Origin: Bacteroidia bacterium
GTDB taxonomy: Bacteria > Bacteroidota > Bacteroidia > Chitinophagales > Saprospiraceae
Length of the DNA stretch: 44,578 nucleotides
NCBI GenBank assembly: GCA_030430845.1
Contig: JAUIKE010000055.1
Coordinates: 1 to 44,578 of the forward strand
Reading direction: 5' to 3'
The position numbers were made by a program, and so were the translations under genes. Shown here one piece after another: positions 36,386 through 44,575 of the stretch. The notes beneath the pieces are model-generated. The model was not told where the DNA came from. It ran no database searches and saw only the letters and a program-made list of their open reading frames with translations. The number at the start of each line of letters is the position of its first letter. The stretch's first letter is position 1.

Positions 36386-36445
36386 ACCAGGATTTTGGAT
36401 AGTCTTCTATTCATTTATTCACCTTGAGTCTTCATTTTTTTTTTA

Positions 36446-36493
36446 CAGAACAGTGCAGAACACTTTTTAAGGAAAGCCAGTACAGTGCAGAAT
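36446..36493 (+). promoter_or_regulatory. Paired operator upstream of rhaEW
   Basis: Distal 16-mer 36446-36461 is CAGAACAGTGCAGAAC and proximal 16-mer 36478-36493 is CAGTACAGTGCAGAAT, again 16 nt apart. Each is made of two CAGAAC-like hexamers 10 bp apart, giving four half-sites in one orientation. The proximal site ends 21 nt before the TAGATTTG -7 box and covers the place where a -33 element would be, which fits an activator or a blocking repressor. Confidence 0.88.
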
Positions 36494-36514
36494 GGTCCTC
36501 TTAAGACTTTGATT

Positions 36515-36522
36515 TAGATTTG
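36515..36522 (+). promoter_or_regulatory. Putative rhaEW -7 box
   Basis: TAGATTTG matches TAnnTTTG. No good -33 TTG is seen about 19-20 nt upstream, consistent with dependence on a bound activator. A start near 36529 would give a leader of about 30 nt to the ATG at 36560, and this argues against the in-frame ATG at 36530. Confidence 0.55.
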
Positions 36523-36559
36523 AAACGGTTTGGTTATCCAAATTTTAAAAACATTAGCT

Positions 36560-38659
36560 ATGAAAGTTACATCTTTTAAACATGTAAATTATTTGTGGGA
36601 TGAAAAAAAAGCTGCTGAACTCGCAGGTGATGAAGTAGCTTTATTTTTATACCGATCTAACATATTGGGTGCCGATCTTCGAATAACCAATTACGGAGGT
36701 GGCAATACCAGTTGCAAAACAATTGAAAAAGATCCCCTTACCAAAGAAGACGTCGAGGTGATGTGGGTAAAAGGCTCCGGAGGCGACATCGGCACACTTA
36801 CCCGGGCCGGTATTGCCGGATTGTACACCGATCGGCTCAGATCCTTAAAAAAGGTATATCGCGGCTTGGAACATGAAGATGAAATGGTGGCGCTGTTCAA
36901 TCATTGTATCTACGACCTCGACAGCCGGGCCCCTTCCATTGATACTCCTCTGCACGGATTACTTCCCTTCAAACACATTGATCACTTGCATCCCGATGCA
37001 CTCATCGCAATCGCAGCTGCAGAAGATAGTGAAGCCGTCACAAAAGAGATCTGGGGCGATTCCATGGGCTGGGTGCCCTGGCAACGACCTGGTTTTGACC
37101 TGGGGCTACAACTTGAAAAATGCCTGAATGAAAATCCGGGCATCCGTGGGATCGTTTTGGGCGGCCATGGACTCTTTACCTGGGGTGACACCTCTTTTGA
37201 TTGCTATATCAACAGCCTGGAAGTCATCGAACAGGCTTCTGTGTATATAGAAAAACAAATTGAAAAAAACGGGCAGGTCTTTGGAGGTCCGCGAATGTCG
37301 TCACTGGATGAAGCAGCACGAAAAAAGCAAGCCGCTCAGCTGGCTCCCATTCTTAGAGGGCTGTGTTCCAGCGAAAAACGTATGATCGGGCATTTTACCG
37401 ACGACGAGCGCGTACTGGAATTTATCAACAGCCATGACCTCGCTAAGCTCGCTCCTCTGGGCACCTCCTGCCCTGATCACTTTTTGCGTACCAAGATCCA
37501 GCCTCTAGTCTTAGACCTTGGTCCAAGTGCTGACCTCAGTGACAGCAAAGAGGTAAAATCCTTGCTTACCCCTGCCTTTGAACAGTACAGAAAAGAATAC
37601 GCCGAATATTACGAATCCTGCAAGCATCCAAATAGTCCTGCCATGCGGGATCCCAACCCGGTTGTGATCTTGTATCCGGGTGTTGGTATGTTCAGCTTCG
37701 CAAAAAATAAACAAACGGCCAGAGTGGCAAGTGAGTTTTACATCAATGCCATCAACGTTATGCGGGGATCTGAAGCCATTTCAAGCTACACCGCACTGTC
37801 ACGCCAGGAAGCTTTCAATATCGAATATTGGTTGTTGGAAGAAGCCAAGCTTAAGCGTCAGCCCCCCGAAAATCCTTTATCCCGTCGGGTCGCCATCATA
37901 ACGGGCGGAGGTGGAGGTATCGGCAAGGCCATTGCCGACAAATTAGCCGCCGAAGGAGCCAATGTCGTGTTGACAGATATTTCTGAGGATCGCCTCAAAG
38001 AAGCTTGCAACACCTACAAAAGAGATACTGCCGCCTATGCCGTTTGTGATGTAGCGGATGCAGCACAAATAGAAAAAGCATACGAAAAAGCCAGTCTTGA
38101 ATTTGGAGGCGTCGATATTATTGTGCATTCAGCAGGCCTGGCTATTTCCAAGCCGCTGGAAGAACATTCATTAGGCGATTGGGAACTCTTGCAAAATGTT
38201 CTGGTGAAAGGACAATTCCTGATGGCTCAAAAAGGCGTAGCCCAACTGCGCAGTCAGGGACTTTCCGGCGACATCATTAATATCGCCTCTAAGAACGGCC
38301 TGGTAGCCGGCCCGAATAATGTCGGCTACGGAACAGCCAAAGCTGCGCAGCAACACATGACACGTCTTTTAGCAGCCGAATTGGCCAAAGACAAAATTCG
38401 GGTCAATACCGTCAATCCCGACGGCGTTATTGTGGGCAGCAAGATCTGGGAAGGCGAATGGGCGGAAGGCCGTGCCAAAGCCTATAACATTTCAGTTGAA
38501 GACCTACCCGCACATTATGCCAAACGCAACCTGCTGAATGAAATCATACTTCCGGAAGATATTGCGAATGCCGTATTTTCCCTGGTAGCTCTTATGAAAA
38601 AAAGTACCGGTAATACCATCAATGTAGACGGAGGAATGGCGAATGCCTTTGTCCGTTAA
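36560..38659 (+). CDS. rhaEW: L-rhamnulose-1-phosphate aldolase / L-lactaldehyde dehydrogenase fusion
   Basis: This 699-aa fusion starts at ATG 36560 (MKVTSFKHVNYLWDE); an in-frame ATG at 36530 is too close to the promoter. Residues 1-430 are class II aldolase-like, with GGGNTSCK (about 46-53), metal-binding histidines in LHGLLPFKHIDHLHPD (132-146) and VLGGHGLFTWG (199-209). Residues 443-699 are an SDR domain with Rossmann motif TGGGGGIG (448-455), and Tyr590-xxx-Lys594. It splits rhamnulose-1-phosphate to DHAP and L-lactaldehyde and oxidises the aldehyde to L-lactate with NAD. This is a known RhaEW arrangement in other bacteria. It is the first gene of the rha-lut operon. Confidence 0.93.
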   Translation: MKVTSFKHVNYLWDEKKAAELAGDEVALFLYRSNILGADLRITNYGGGNTSCKTIEKDPLTKEDVEVMWVKGSGGDIGTLTRAGIAGLYTDRLRSLKKVYRGLEHEDEMVALFNHCIYDLDSRAPSIDTPLHGLLPFKHIDHLHPDALIAIAAAEDSEAVTKEIWGDSMGWVPWQRPGFDLGLQLEKCLNENPGIRGIVLGGHGLFTWGDTSFDCYINSLEVIEQASVYIEKQIEKNGQVFGGPRMSSLDEAARKKQAAQLAPILRGLCSSEKRMIGHFTDDERVLEFINSHDLAKLAPLGTSCPDHFLRTKIQPLVLDLGPSADLSDSKEVKSLLTPAFEQYRKEYAEYYESCKHPNSPAMRDPNPVVILYPGVGMFSFAKNKQTARVASEFYINAINVMRGSEAISSYTALSRQEAFNIEYWLLEEAKLKRQPPENPLSRRVAIITGGGGGIGKAIADKLAAEGANVVLTDISEDRLKEACNTYKRDTAAYAVCDVADAAQIEKAYEKASLEFGGVDIIVHSAGLAISKPLEEHSLGDWELLQNVLVKGQFLMAQKGVAQLRSQGLSGDIINIASKNGLVAGPNNVGYGTAKAAQQHMTRLLAAELAKDKIRVNTVNPDGVIVGSKIWEGEWAEGRAKAYNISVEDLPAHYAKRNLLNEIILPEDIANAVFSLVALMKKSTGNTINVDGGMANAFVR

Positions 38660-38665
38660 TATTAA

Positions 38666-38782
38666 AATGAGACACAGGCGCCTCTAGGCCCGAACATAGA
38701 AAATTAATATTATCCCCCCCCCGCCGGGGGGATAATATTGTTAAACTTCAATGTTCGCAGCTACTGGCGCCTATGTCTCATT
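38666..38782. repeat. Nested palindromic element, CGAACATTGAA family copy 2
   Basis: This lies between rhaEW and rhaI. The outer arms AATGAGACACAGGCGCC (38666-38682) and its near complement (38766-38782) differ at one base. Inside are CGAACATAGAA (38691-38701) and TTCAATGTTCG (38747-38757), then AATATTATCCCCCC (38706-38719) pairing with 38726-38739 around CCCGCC. The inner pair matches copies 1 and 3, whereas the outer arms are found only here. The right arm ends 16 bp before the rhaI start, so folded RNA could affect rhaI translation. Confidence 0.88.
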
Positions 38783-38798
38783 CAAAACAACCTTCATC

Positions 38799-40082
38799 AT
38801 GTACCTTGACCAAGATAGAATCAAAAAATATAACCTGAAGATTCTGGATCAACACCAGAAGGATTTCGATTATTTATCCAACCGATTACAAAATAAAGGC
38901 CTGGATATTCCTCTGCTGCTGCACCAGCTTCAAGAACTCCAAATAGCGGTCCCTTCCTGGGCACTGGGCGCAGGAGGCACTCGTTTCGGTCGATTTTCGA
39001 TGGGCGGCGAACCTGCAAGCCTTCAAGATAAGATCAACGATGTAGGCCTGATCCATTCTTTGACGCAATCAGCCGGTGCCATATCTCTCCATATCCCATG
39101 GGATGTACCGAAAAATCCGGAAGAGATCAAACAACTGGCTGCAAAAAGAGGGCTCATCTTTGATGCCGTCAACTCTAATACCTTCCAGGACCAAGCCCGG
39201 CAGGAACTCAGCTATAAGTTCGGCTCCCTATGCCATACCAGCAAAGAAGTTCGGGACCTGGCCGTTCAACACAATAAAGAGGTCATTGATATCGGCGAAG
39301 CCCTGGGGTCTAAAAGTATCACCGTCTGGCTGGCAGATGGATCTAATTTCCCCGGACAGCAGAACATGCGGATGGCCCTGCACAGAACTCTTGAGAGCCT
39401 GCAGGAAATCTATGCCCATTTGCCTTCCGACTGGAAGATGTTCATTGAGTACAAACCTTATGAGCCTAATTTTTATAGTACCGTCATTCAGGATTGGGGA
39501 ACTTCCCACTTACTGGCTACTGAATGTGGGGAGCAAGCTTTCTGTCTCGTTGATCTGGGACACCACCTCCCCAATACCAATATCGAACAGATCGTGGCCA
39601 CGCTTATGTGGCGGGGAAGACTCGGCGGTTTCCATTTCAATGACAGCAAATTCGGGGACGACGACCTAACCGTTGGGGCCATCAAGCCATATCAGCTTTT
39701 CCTTATTTTTAATGAGCTGGTATATGGAATGAATAATAACCTTTCCAATAATCCTGCTCCAGCCTGGATGATCGATGCCAGCCATAATGTAAAAGACCCC
39801 TTGGAGGACTTAATACAAAGCCTGGAAGCTATTCGACTAGCCTACGCACAAGCGTTGATAGTGGATCAGTCAAAATTGGAAGAAGCCAGAAACAAGAATG
39901 ATGTCGTACTGGCTCAAGAGATTTTACAAGATGCGTTCAGGACCGACCTTCGCCCCTTAGTGCGAGAAGCCAGGCGACAATCTGGCGGGGCCATTCATCC
40001 ACTTGAAATATACCGAACCTTAGAAATAAGACAAGCACTGATAGAAGAAAGAGGAATGGATGTTCAGTCAACGGGTTTATGA
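38799..40082 (+). CDS. rhaI: L-rhamnose isomerase (RhaI type)
   Basis: This 427-aa TIM-barrel sugar isomerase has the length of the Pseudomonas stutzeri RhaI type rather than the unrelated RhaA of E. coli. The start at 38799 was chosen because the longer frame begins in the palindrome. Metal-ligand motifs are IEYKPYEPN (Glu217), LVDLGHH (Asp252), and FHFNDSKFGDDDL (279-290). It converts L-rhamnose to L-rhamnulose. The order rhaEW-rhaI-rhaB with lut genes matches known comparative-genomics rhamnose loci. The last codons overlap the start of the next nested palindrome. Confidence 0.93.
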   Translation: MYLDQDRIKKYNLKILDQHQKDFDYLSNRLQNKGLDIPLLLHQLQELQIAVPSWALGAGGTRFGRFSMGGEPASLQDKINDVGLIHSLTQSAGAISLHIPWDVPKNPEEIKQLAAKRGLIFDAVNSNTFQDQARQELSYKFGSLCHTSKEVRDLAVQHNKEVIDIGEALGSKSITVWLADGSNFPGQQNMRMALHRTLESLQEIYAHLPSDWKMFIEYKPYEPNFYSTVIQDWGTSHLLATECGEQAFCLVDLGHHLPNTNIEQIVATLMWRGRLGGFHFNDSKFGDDDLTVGAIKPYQLFLIFNELVYGMNNNLSNNPAPAWMIDASHNVKDPLEDLIQSLEAIRLAYAQALIVDQSKLEEARNKNDVVLAQEILQDAFRTDLRPLVREARRQSGGAIHPLEIYRTLEIRQALIEERGMDVQSTGL

Positions 40083-40179
40083 GCGGCTATAGGGCCGAAA
40101 ATAGAAAATTAAAATTATCTCCCCCGGCGGGGGAGACAATTTTTCAAACTTCAATGTTCGGAGCTAATACCGCTTATAA
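40077..40179. repeat. Nested palindromic element, CGAACATTGAA family copy 3
   Basis: TTATGAGCGG (40077-40086, spanning the rhaI stop codon) pairs with CCGCTTATAA (40170-40179), one mismatch. Inside, CCGAAAATAGAA (40095-40106) faces TTCAATGTTCGG (40150-40161), then AAAATTATCTCCCCC faces GGGGGAGACAATTTT with GGC between. The left inner arm is the most eroded of the three copies. It lies in the 117-bp space before rhaB. Confidence 0.85.
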
Positions 40180-40199
40180 TCCCTTATTATATTTTTATC

Positions 40200-41579
40200 A
40201 TGAGGGTTACAGCTATTTTTGATATAGGAAAAACAAACAAGAAGTTCTTCCTCTTTGACGAACAGTTCAATGAGGTGTACCGCTCCTATACCCGTTTTGA
40301 AGAAAAGACGGATGAGGATGGATTTCCCTGTGAGGATTTGGGTCAGCTCACCGGCTGGATGTTGCAAACATTTCAGGAGGCGAATGCCAAAGCAGAGTTC
40401 GATATCAAGCGATTAAACTTTTCTACTTATGGGGCTTCTTTTGTGCATTTGGATAAAAAGGGCCAAGTACTAAGTCCGCTTTATAATTATTTAAAGCCCT
40501 TTCCGGACGACCTCTTATCCTCCTTTTTTGAACAATACGGCCCTGCTCCGAAATGGGCCACCCAGACGGCCTCACCAGTGATGGGCATGCTCAATTCGGG
40601 GCTTCAGCTTTATTGGCTGAAAAATTGCCGCCCCGGGCTGTTTTCAAAAGTTCATAAGTCACTCCATTTTCCTCAATATTGTGCCTACCTTTTTTCGGGT
40701 CAGTATTTTAACGAATATACCAGCCTTGGCTGCCATACGGGTTTATGGAATTTTAAGGAAAAAAATTATCATAAATGGATCTATAAGGAGGATCTGGACT
40801 CTTTAATGCCTCCTATTCAGCCTACGACTACAGCTGTGGATGTTAAAATCAACAACAAGCTGATCAAGGTGGGTGTCGGAATACATGATAGTTCAGCAGC
40901 CTTACTACCTTATATCCTGGCAAATAAGGAGCCATTTTTATTGGTTTCTACCGGCACCTGGAGCATTACGCTCAATCCTTTTAGCAAGCAGATCTTAAGC
41001 CAGGAAGAACTCGAACTGGATTGCCTGAATTATTTGCAGGTAAACGGGCAAGCAGTAAGGGCTGCCCGCCTGTTTCTGGGTAATGAATACAAAATATGGA
41101 TTACTAAACTGGCCGGTCATTTTGATATGCCTTATGAAACCCACCGAAAGATACAGCCAGATGCCGCATTGATTCAAAAAACAGAAAAGGACAAACAAAA
41201 AGTCTTCCAGTGGGAAAGTATTCAAATGCCAGGTGAAAAAACAGTCCAAAAAAAGCAGACTGATTTAACACAATTTTCCTCCTATGAAGAAGCCTATCAC
41301 CAATTAATGAAGGAATTGGTAGATGAGCAGGTAGTAAGCCTTCAATTGGCTAAAGGCGACAATGAAACATCTAAAATATACATCGACGGAGGCTTTATTG
41401 ACAACAAGCTGTTTATCCAATTATTGTCAAATCGTTTGCCCCAGTACGAATTGATCATTACAGAGTCGCCCCTGGGATCTGCCCTGGGGGCAGCCATGGC
41501 CGTTTATAATCGCTCAGTTGATCAAAATTTCTTGCTGCGGAGTTTCTCCATGCAAAAACAAAAAATCATTCGTTCATGA
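40200..41579 (+). CDS. rhaB: L-rhamnulokinase (FGGY family)
   Basis: This 459-aa carbohydrate kinase phosphorylates L-rhamnulose at O1 with ATP. It has the phosphate-binding AIFDIGKTNKKFF at the N-terminus, a central LLVSTGTWSITLNPF segment and the C-terminal IYIDGGFIDNKLFIQLL, with ESPLGSALGAAMAVY. It lacks close resemblance to E. coli RhaB but has the expected FGGY layout and operon position between the isomerase and the lut genes. Its stop overlaps the lutA start by 4 bp (ATGA), indicating translational coupling. Confidence 0.9.
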   Translation: MRVTAIFDIGKTNKKFFLFDEQFNEVYRSYTRFEEKTDEDGFPCEDLGQLTGWMLQTFQEANAKAEFDIKRLNFSTYGASFVHLDKKGQVLSPLYNYLKPFPDDLLSSFFEQYGPAPKWATQTASPVMGMLNSGLQLYWLKNCRPGLFSKVHKSLHFPQYCAYLFSGQYFNEYTSLGCHTGLWNFKEKNYHKWIYKEDLDSLMPPIQPTTTAVDVKINNKLIKVGVGIHDSSAALLPYILANKEPFLLVSTGTWSITLNPFSKQILSQEELELDCLNYLQVNGQAVRAARLFLGNEYKIWITKLAGHFDMPYETHRKIQPDAALIQKTEKDKQKVFQWESIQMPGEKTVQKKQTDLTQFSSYEEAYHQLMKELVDEQVVSLQLAKGDNETSKIYIDGGFIDNKLFIQLLSNRLPQYELIITESPLGSALGAAMAVYNRSVDQNFLLRSFSMQKQKIIRS

Positions 41580-42316
41580 AGATAGGTTTATTCATACCCT
41601 GTTACATCGACCAGTTTTACCCCCAAGTAGGTATAGCCACCTTGGAGTTATTGGAAAAACTGGGTTGCCAAGTAAGTTATCCTTCCGGACAAACCTGCTG
41701 CGGGCAACCTATGGCGAATACGGGTTGTGAAAAAGAGGCCATCCCAACTTATCAACACTTTGTTCGGCAGTTTAAAGATTTTGATTACATCGTAACGCCT
41801 TCCGGAAGCTGTGCCTACCACATTCGCAAGCATTACGATGTACTGGAGCAATCAGAAGAGGTAAAAAAAGTAAGAACCAACACACTCGATATCAGTGAGT
41901 TTTTATTGGAAAAACTCGGAATCTCTGCCCTTGACAGCCAATTTCCCCACAAAGTGGGGCTGCACAACAGCTGTCATGGCTTAAGAGGCCTTCGGCTGGG
42001 TACCGGTTCGGAAAGAGTCCTCACCCAACAGTCCAAATTGCAAACCCTCTTACATATGGTCAAAGGAATTGAACTGGTGGAACTGGATCGTTCGGATGAA
42101 TGCTGCGGATTCGGCGGCACCTTTGCCATTAATGAACCGGATATTTCAGTTGCCATGGGTAGAGATCGATTAGCGGAACATGAGAAAAAAGGAGTGGAGG
42201 TAATCACAGCCGGAGACATGTCCTGCCTCATGCACCTAGAAGGCATCATACGGCGGGAAAAGAAAAAACTACAGGTCAAACACATTGTCGAAATTCTTAA
42301 CGGGACGAGCATATGA
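41576..42316 (+). CDS. lutA: L-lactate oxidation complex subunit LutA
   Basis: This 246-aa protein carries two CCG domains (GQTCCGQPMANTG around 38-50 and DECCGFGGTFAIN around 177-190) that bind iron-sulfur clusters, plus SCHGLRGLRLG. It is a subunit of the LutABC system, which oxidises L-lactate to pyruvate and passes electrons on. It overlaps rhaB and lutB by 4 bp each (ATGA), so the three lut genes and rhaB are translationally linked. In this operon it removes the L-lactate formed by RhaEW. Confidence 0.95.
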   Translation: MKIGLFIPCYIDQFYPQVGIATLELLEKLGCQVSYPSGQTCCGQPMANTGCEKEAIPTYQHFVRQFKDFDYIVTPSGSCAYHIRKHYDVLEQSEEVKKVRTNTLDISEFLLEKLGISALDSQFPHKVGLHNSCHGLRGLRLGTGSERVLTQQSKLQTLLHMVKGIELVELDRSDECCGFGGTFAINEPDISVAMGRDRLAEHEKKGVEVITAGDMSCLMHLEGIIRREKKKLQVKHIVEILNGTSI

Positions 42317-43683
42317 GTCAACACGCACAAAAAGCAGCAGAGTTTATCACCAATCAGGAACGGATGAAGTGGCATGATGAATCCCTATGGTTCGTCCGGA
42401 CTAAGCGGGATAAAGCCACCCACGGCATTCCGGAATGGGAACAGCTTCGGGAACTCGGCTCACAGATCAAAAACCACACCTTATCTAATCTCGATCAATA
42501 CCTGGAGGAATTTGAAAAAAATGCCCTGCAAAACGGCGTGCAGGTACACTGGGCTGCCAATGCAGCAGAACATAACAGGATCGTACACGAGATATTAGCC
42601 CGACAGGAGGTTCAGCGCATCGTTAAAAGTAAATCCATGCTTACGGAGGAATGTGGATTGAATGAATTCCTCACCGAAAAGGGAATCGAAGTAGTGGATA
42701 CCGACCTGGGAGAACGCATCATTCAGCTAAGGGAAGAACCGCCCAGTCACATCGTAATGCCGGCCATACATCTGAAAAAAGAAGAAATCGGTGAGCTTTT
42801 TCATCAAAAACTGAATACAGAAAAAGGCGCCAGTGACCCTAAATACCTCACAGAAAGTGCCCGGCAGCATCTGCGCGAAAAGTTCCTGTCGGCCCAGGCG
42901 GCCCTTACCGGCGTTAACTTTGCCATAGCCGAAACTGGCGGTGTGGTCGTTTGTACCAATGAAGGAAATGCGGATATGGGGGTCCACCTTTGCCCCGTCC
43001 AGATCCATAGCATGGGGATTGAAAAAGTGTTGCCTAAGGCAGAGCACCTGGGCGTGTTCACCCGCTTGCTGGCCAGAAGTGCCACCGGACAGCCCATCAC
43101 CATTTTCACCTCCCATTACCATCGCCCCAAACCGGAAGGTGAAATGCATATCATTATTGTGGACAATGGGCGTACGGCCCAGCTAGGCCGTGAGGACTTT
43201 CGCAACTCCCTCAAATGCATCCGCTGCGGAGCCTGCATGAACACCTGCCCCATCTACCGGCGCAGTGGCGGACACAGTTATGGCTATACCGTTCCGGGGC
43301 CGATCGGTTCTATCCTGACGCCCGGTATCGATTTGAAAAAATACAGTGACCTTCCTTTTGCTTCTACCCTCTGTGGTTCCTGCTCAGATGTCTGTCCGGT
43401 CAAAATCAATATACACGAACAGCTCTACCGCTGGCGGCAGATCATTTCTGAAGAAGGACATCTGCCGTCGAGTAAAAAACAAGGGATGCGCATCGCCGCC
43501 AGGGTTTTATCCAAATCCACGACTTATAAATTTGGCGGAAAAATGGCGCGTTGGGCCCTTAGAGCTTTCCCAAGGTTTTTCATTTATAATCGGCTGAATG
43601 TATGGGGTAAAAACAGAGAATTACCTGAAGCTCCCAAACAAAGTTTTCAGGAATGGTATCAAAAAAACAGGAAAGAGCCATGA
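42313..43683 (+). CDS. lutB: L-lactate oxidation complex subunit LutB
   Basis: This 456-aa protein has an N-terminal LUD domain (about 60-290; ALTGVNFAIAETGGVV, GNADMGVHLCPVQIHSMGIEKV) and a C-terminal ferredoxin-like part with CIRCGACMNTCP (about 301) and CGSCSDVCPVKINIHEQL (about 355), each able to ligate a [4Fe-4S] cluster, and a short CCG-less tail. LutB is the central electron-transfer subunit. Overlaps of 4 bp on both sides tie it to lutA and lutC. Confidence 0.95.
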   Translation: MSQHAQKAAEFITNQERMKWHDESLWFVRTKRDKATHGIPEWEQLRELGSQIKNHTLSNLDQYLEEFEKNALQNGVQVHWAANAAEHNRIVHEILARQEVQRIVKSKSMLTEECGLNEFLTEKGIEVVDTDLGERIIQLREEPPSHIVMPAIHLKKEEIGELFHQKLNTEKGASDPKYLTESARQHLREKFLSAQAALTGVNFAIAETGGVVVCTNEGNADMGVHLCPVQIHSMGIEKVLPKAEHLGVFTRLLARSATGQPITIFTSHYHRPKPEGEMHIIIVDNGRTAQLGREDFRNSLKCIRCGACMNTCPIYRRSGGHSYGYTVPGPIGSILTPGIDLKKYSDLPFASTLCGSCSDVCPVKINIHEQLYRWRQIISEEGHLPSSKKQGMRIAARVLSKSTTYKFGGKMARWALRAFPRFFIYNRLNVWGKNRELPEAPKQSFQEWYQKNRKEP

Positions 43684-44270
43684 GTAAGGAAAGTATTCTA
43701 AACGCTATCCGGAAAGTTAAACCGGAAAAGGTGGAACTGCCTGAAATCCCTGATTTTCACAGAGAATCGTCTGGGACACTGGCTGATTTCATCAAAACAG
43801 TGGAAGGAGTAGGAAGTAAAGTGGTGTTGGAAAAAGAGCTGAAAGATATCAATCAGGCCGTACAGAACCTGTTTCCTGCAGCCACTATCATAGCTTCTCC
43901 CCTGGAAAAGGTACAATCGACCATTGACCTCAAGAAAATACAAAGTCCTCATGAACTGGAAAAGGTGGACGTGGCCGTATTAAAAGCGCAATTAGGCGTA
44001 GCCGAAAACGGAGCTCTCTGGCTAAGTGAACAAGATTTGGGTATCAGAGTATTGCCTTTTATCACCCAACACCTGATCATCTTGCTCGACTCCACAACCC
44101 TGGTCAACACCATGCATGAGGCGTATCAGAAAATCAGGATCGACGAAGCCGGGTTTGGGCTGTTCATCGCCGGGCCCTCTAAAACGGCCGACATTGAACA
44201 ATCGCTCGTAATCGGTGCCCAGGGAGCCCGAAGTTTAACAATTTTCATTAAACCATCGGAAAGTAATTAG
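43680..44270 (+). CDS. lutC: L-lactate oxidation complex subunit LutC
   Basis: This 196-aa LUD-domain protein starts at ATG 43680, overlapping lutB by ATGA; an ATG 27 nt earlier would be inside lutB and is rejected. The LUD features are ADFIKTVEGVGSKVVL, ENGALWLSEQDLGIRVLPFITQHLIILLD and GPSKTADIEQSLVIGAQGARS. Together with LutA and LutB it supports L-lactate utilization. It is the last gene of the operon, and a nested palindrome begins one base after its stop codon. Confidence 0.93.
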   Translation: MSKESILNAIRKVKPEKVELPEIPDFHRESSGTLADFIKTVEGVGSKVVLEKELKDINQAVQNLFPAATIIASPLEKVQSTIDLKKIQSPHELEKVDVAVLKAQLGVAENGALWLSEQDLGIRVLPFITQHLIILLDSTTLVNTMHEAYQKIRIDEAGFGLFIAGPSKTADIEQSLVIGAQGARSLTIFIKPSESN

Positions 44271-44540
44271 TTACTGATGTTACGCCCGTTAAAAAAATAT
44301 TCACTTGTCGCTGCGCCCAGACGGGCCGTATGGCTGCAGCTTAATTTGGCCTCCATTTTTCTGCCTACGGTTAGCACCGTAGGCTGGAAGCTGTCACCGC
44401 TTCGGGGTTTGTAGGACTTGCTCAAAAGCCGCCTTGCGGCGAAAGCTTCATAAGCTCGGGTGTCAGCCCGAGCTTAAAAAAAGCGGCCAAATAAAGCTGC
44501 AGCGCAGCGACACATAACCCTATATGGGTAACATCAGTAA
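44271..44540. repeat. Nested multi-hairpin repeat, copy B, with 13-bp outer arms
   Basis: Outer arms TTACTGATGTTAC (44271-44283) and its exact complement (44528-44540). Inside lies TGTCGCTGCGC near 44307-44317, then a 17-nt segment and CTGCAGCTT, facing GGCCAAATAAAGCTGCAGCGCAGCGACA (44484-44513 in parts). The core has four hairpins: CTGCCTACGG/CCGTAGGC, CACCGCTTCGGGG, AGCCGCCTTGCGGC and AAGCTCGGG/CCCGAGCTT. The core matches 16690-16846. The 308-bp downstream space to the window end holds no gene. Confidence 0.85.
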
Positions 44541-44554
44541 GTTATACCTTAATC

Positions 44555-44575
44555 GACAACTGACAACTGACAAGT
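44555..44575. repeat. Three tandem GACAACT units
   Basis: GACAACT-GACAACT-GACAAGT at 44555-44575 is a 7-bp tandem repeat, just inside the end of the window. Short tandem repeats of this type are common in Bacteroidota spacers. It may continue beyond the window. Confidence 0.6.

Noticed and set aside
36530..36559. Ten-residue N-terminal extension of RhaEW
   Set aside because: It begins 8 nt after the -7 box, at or before the expected transcription start, and the homologous family begins near MKVTSFKHV.
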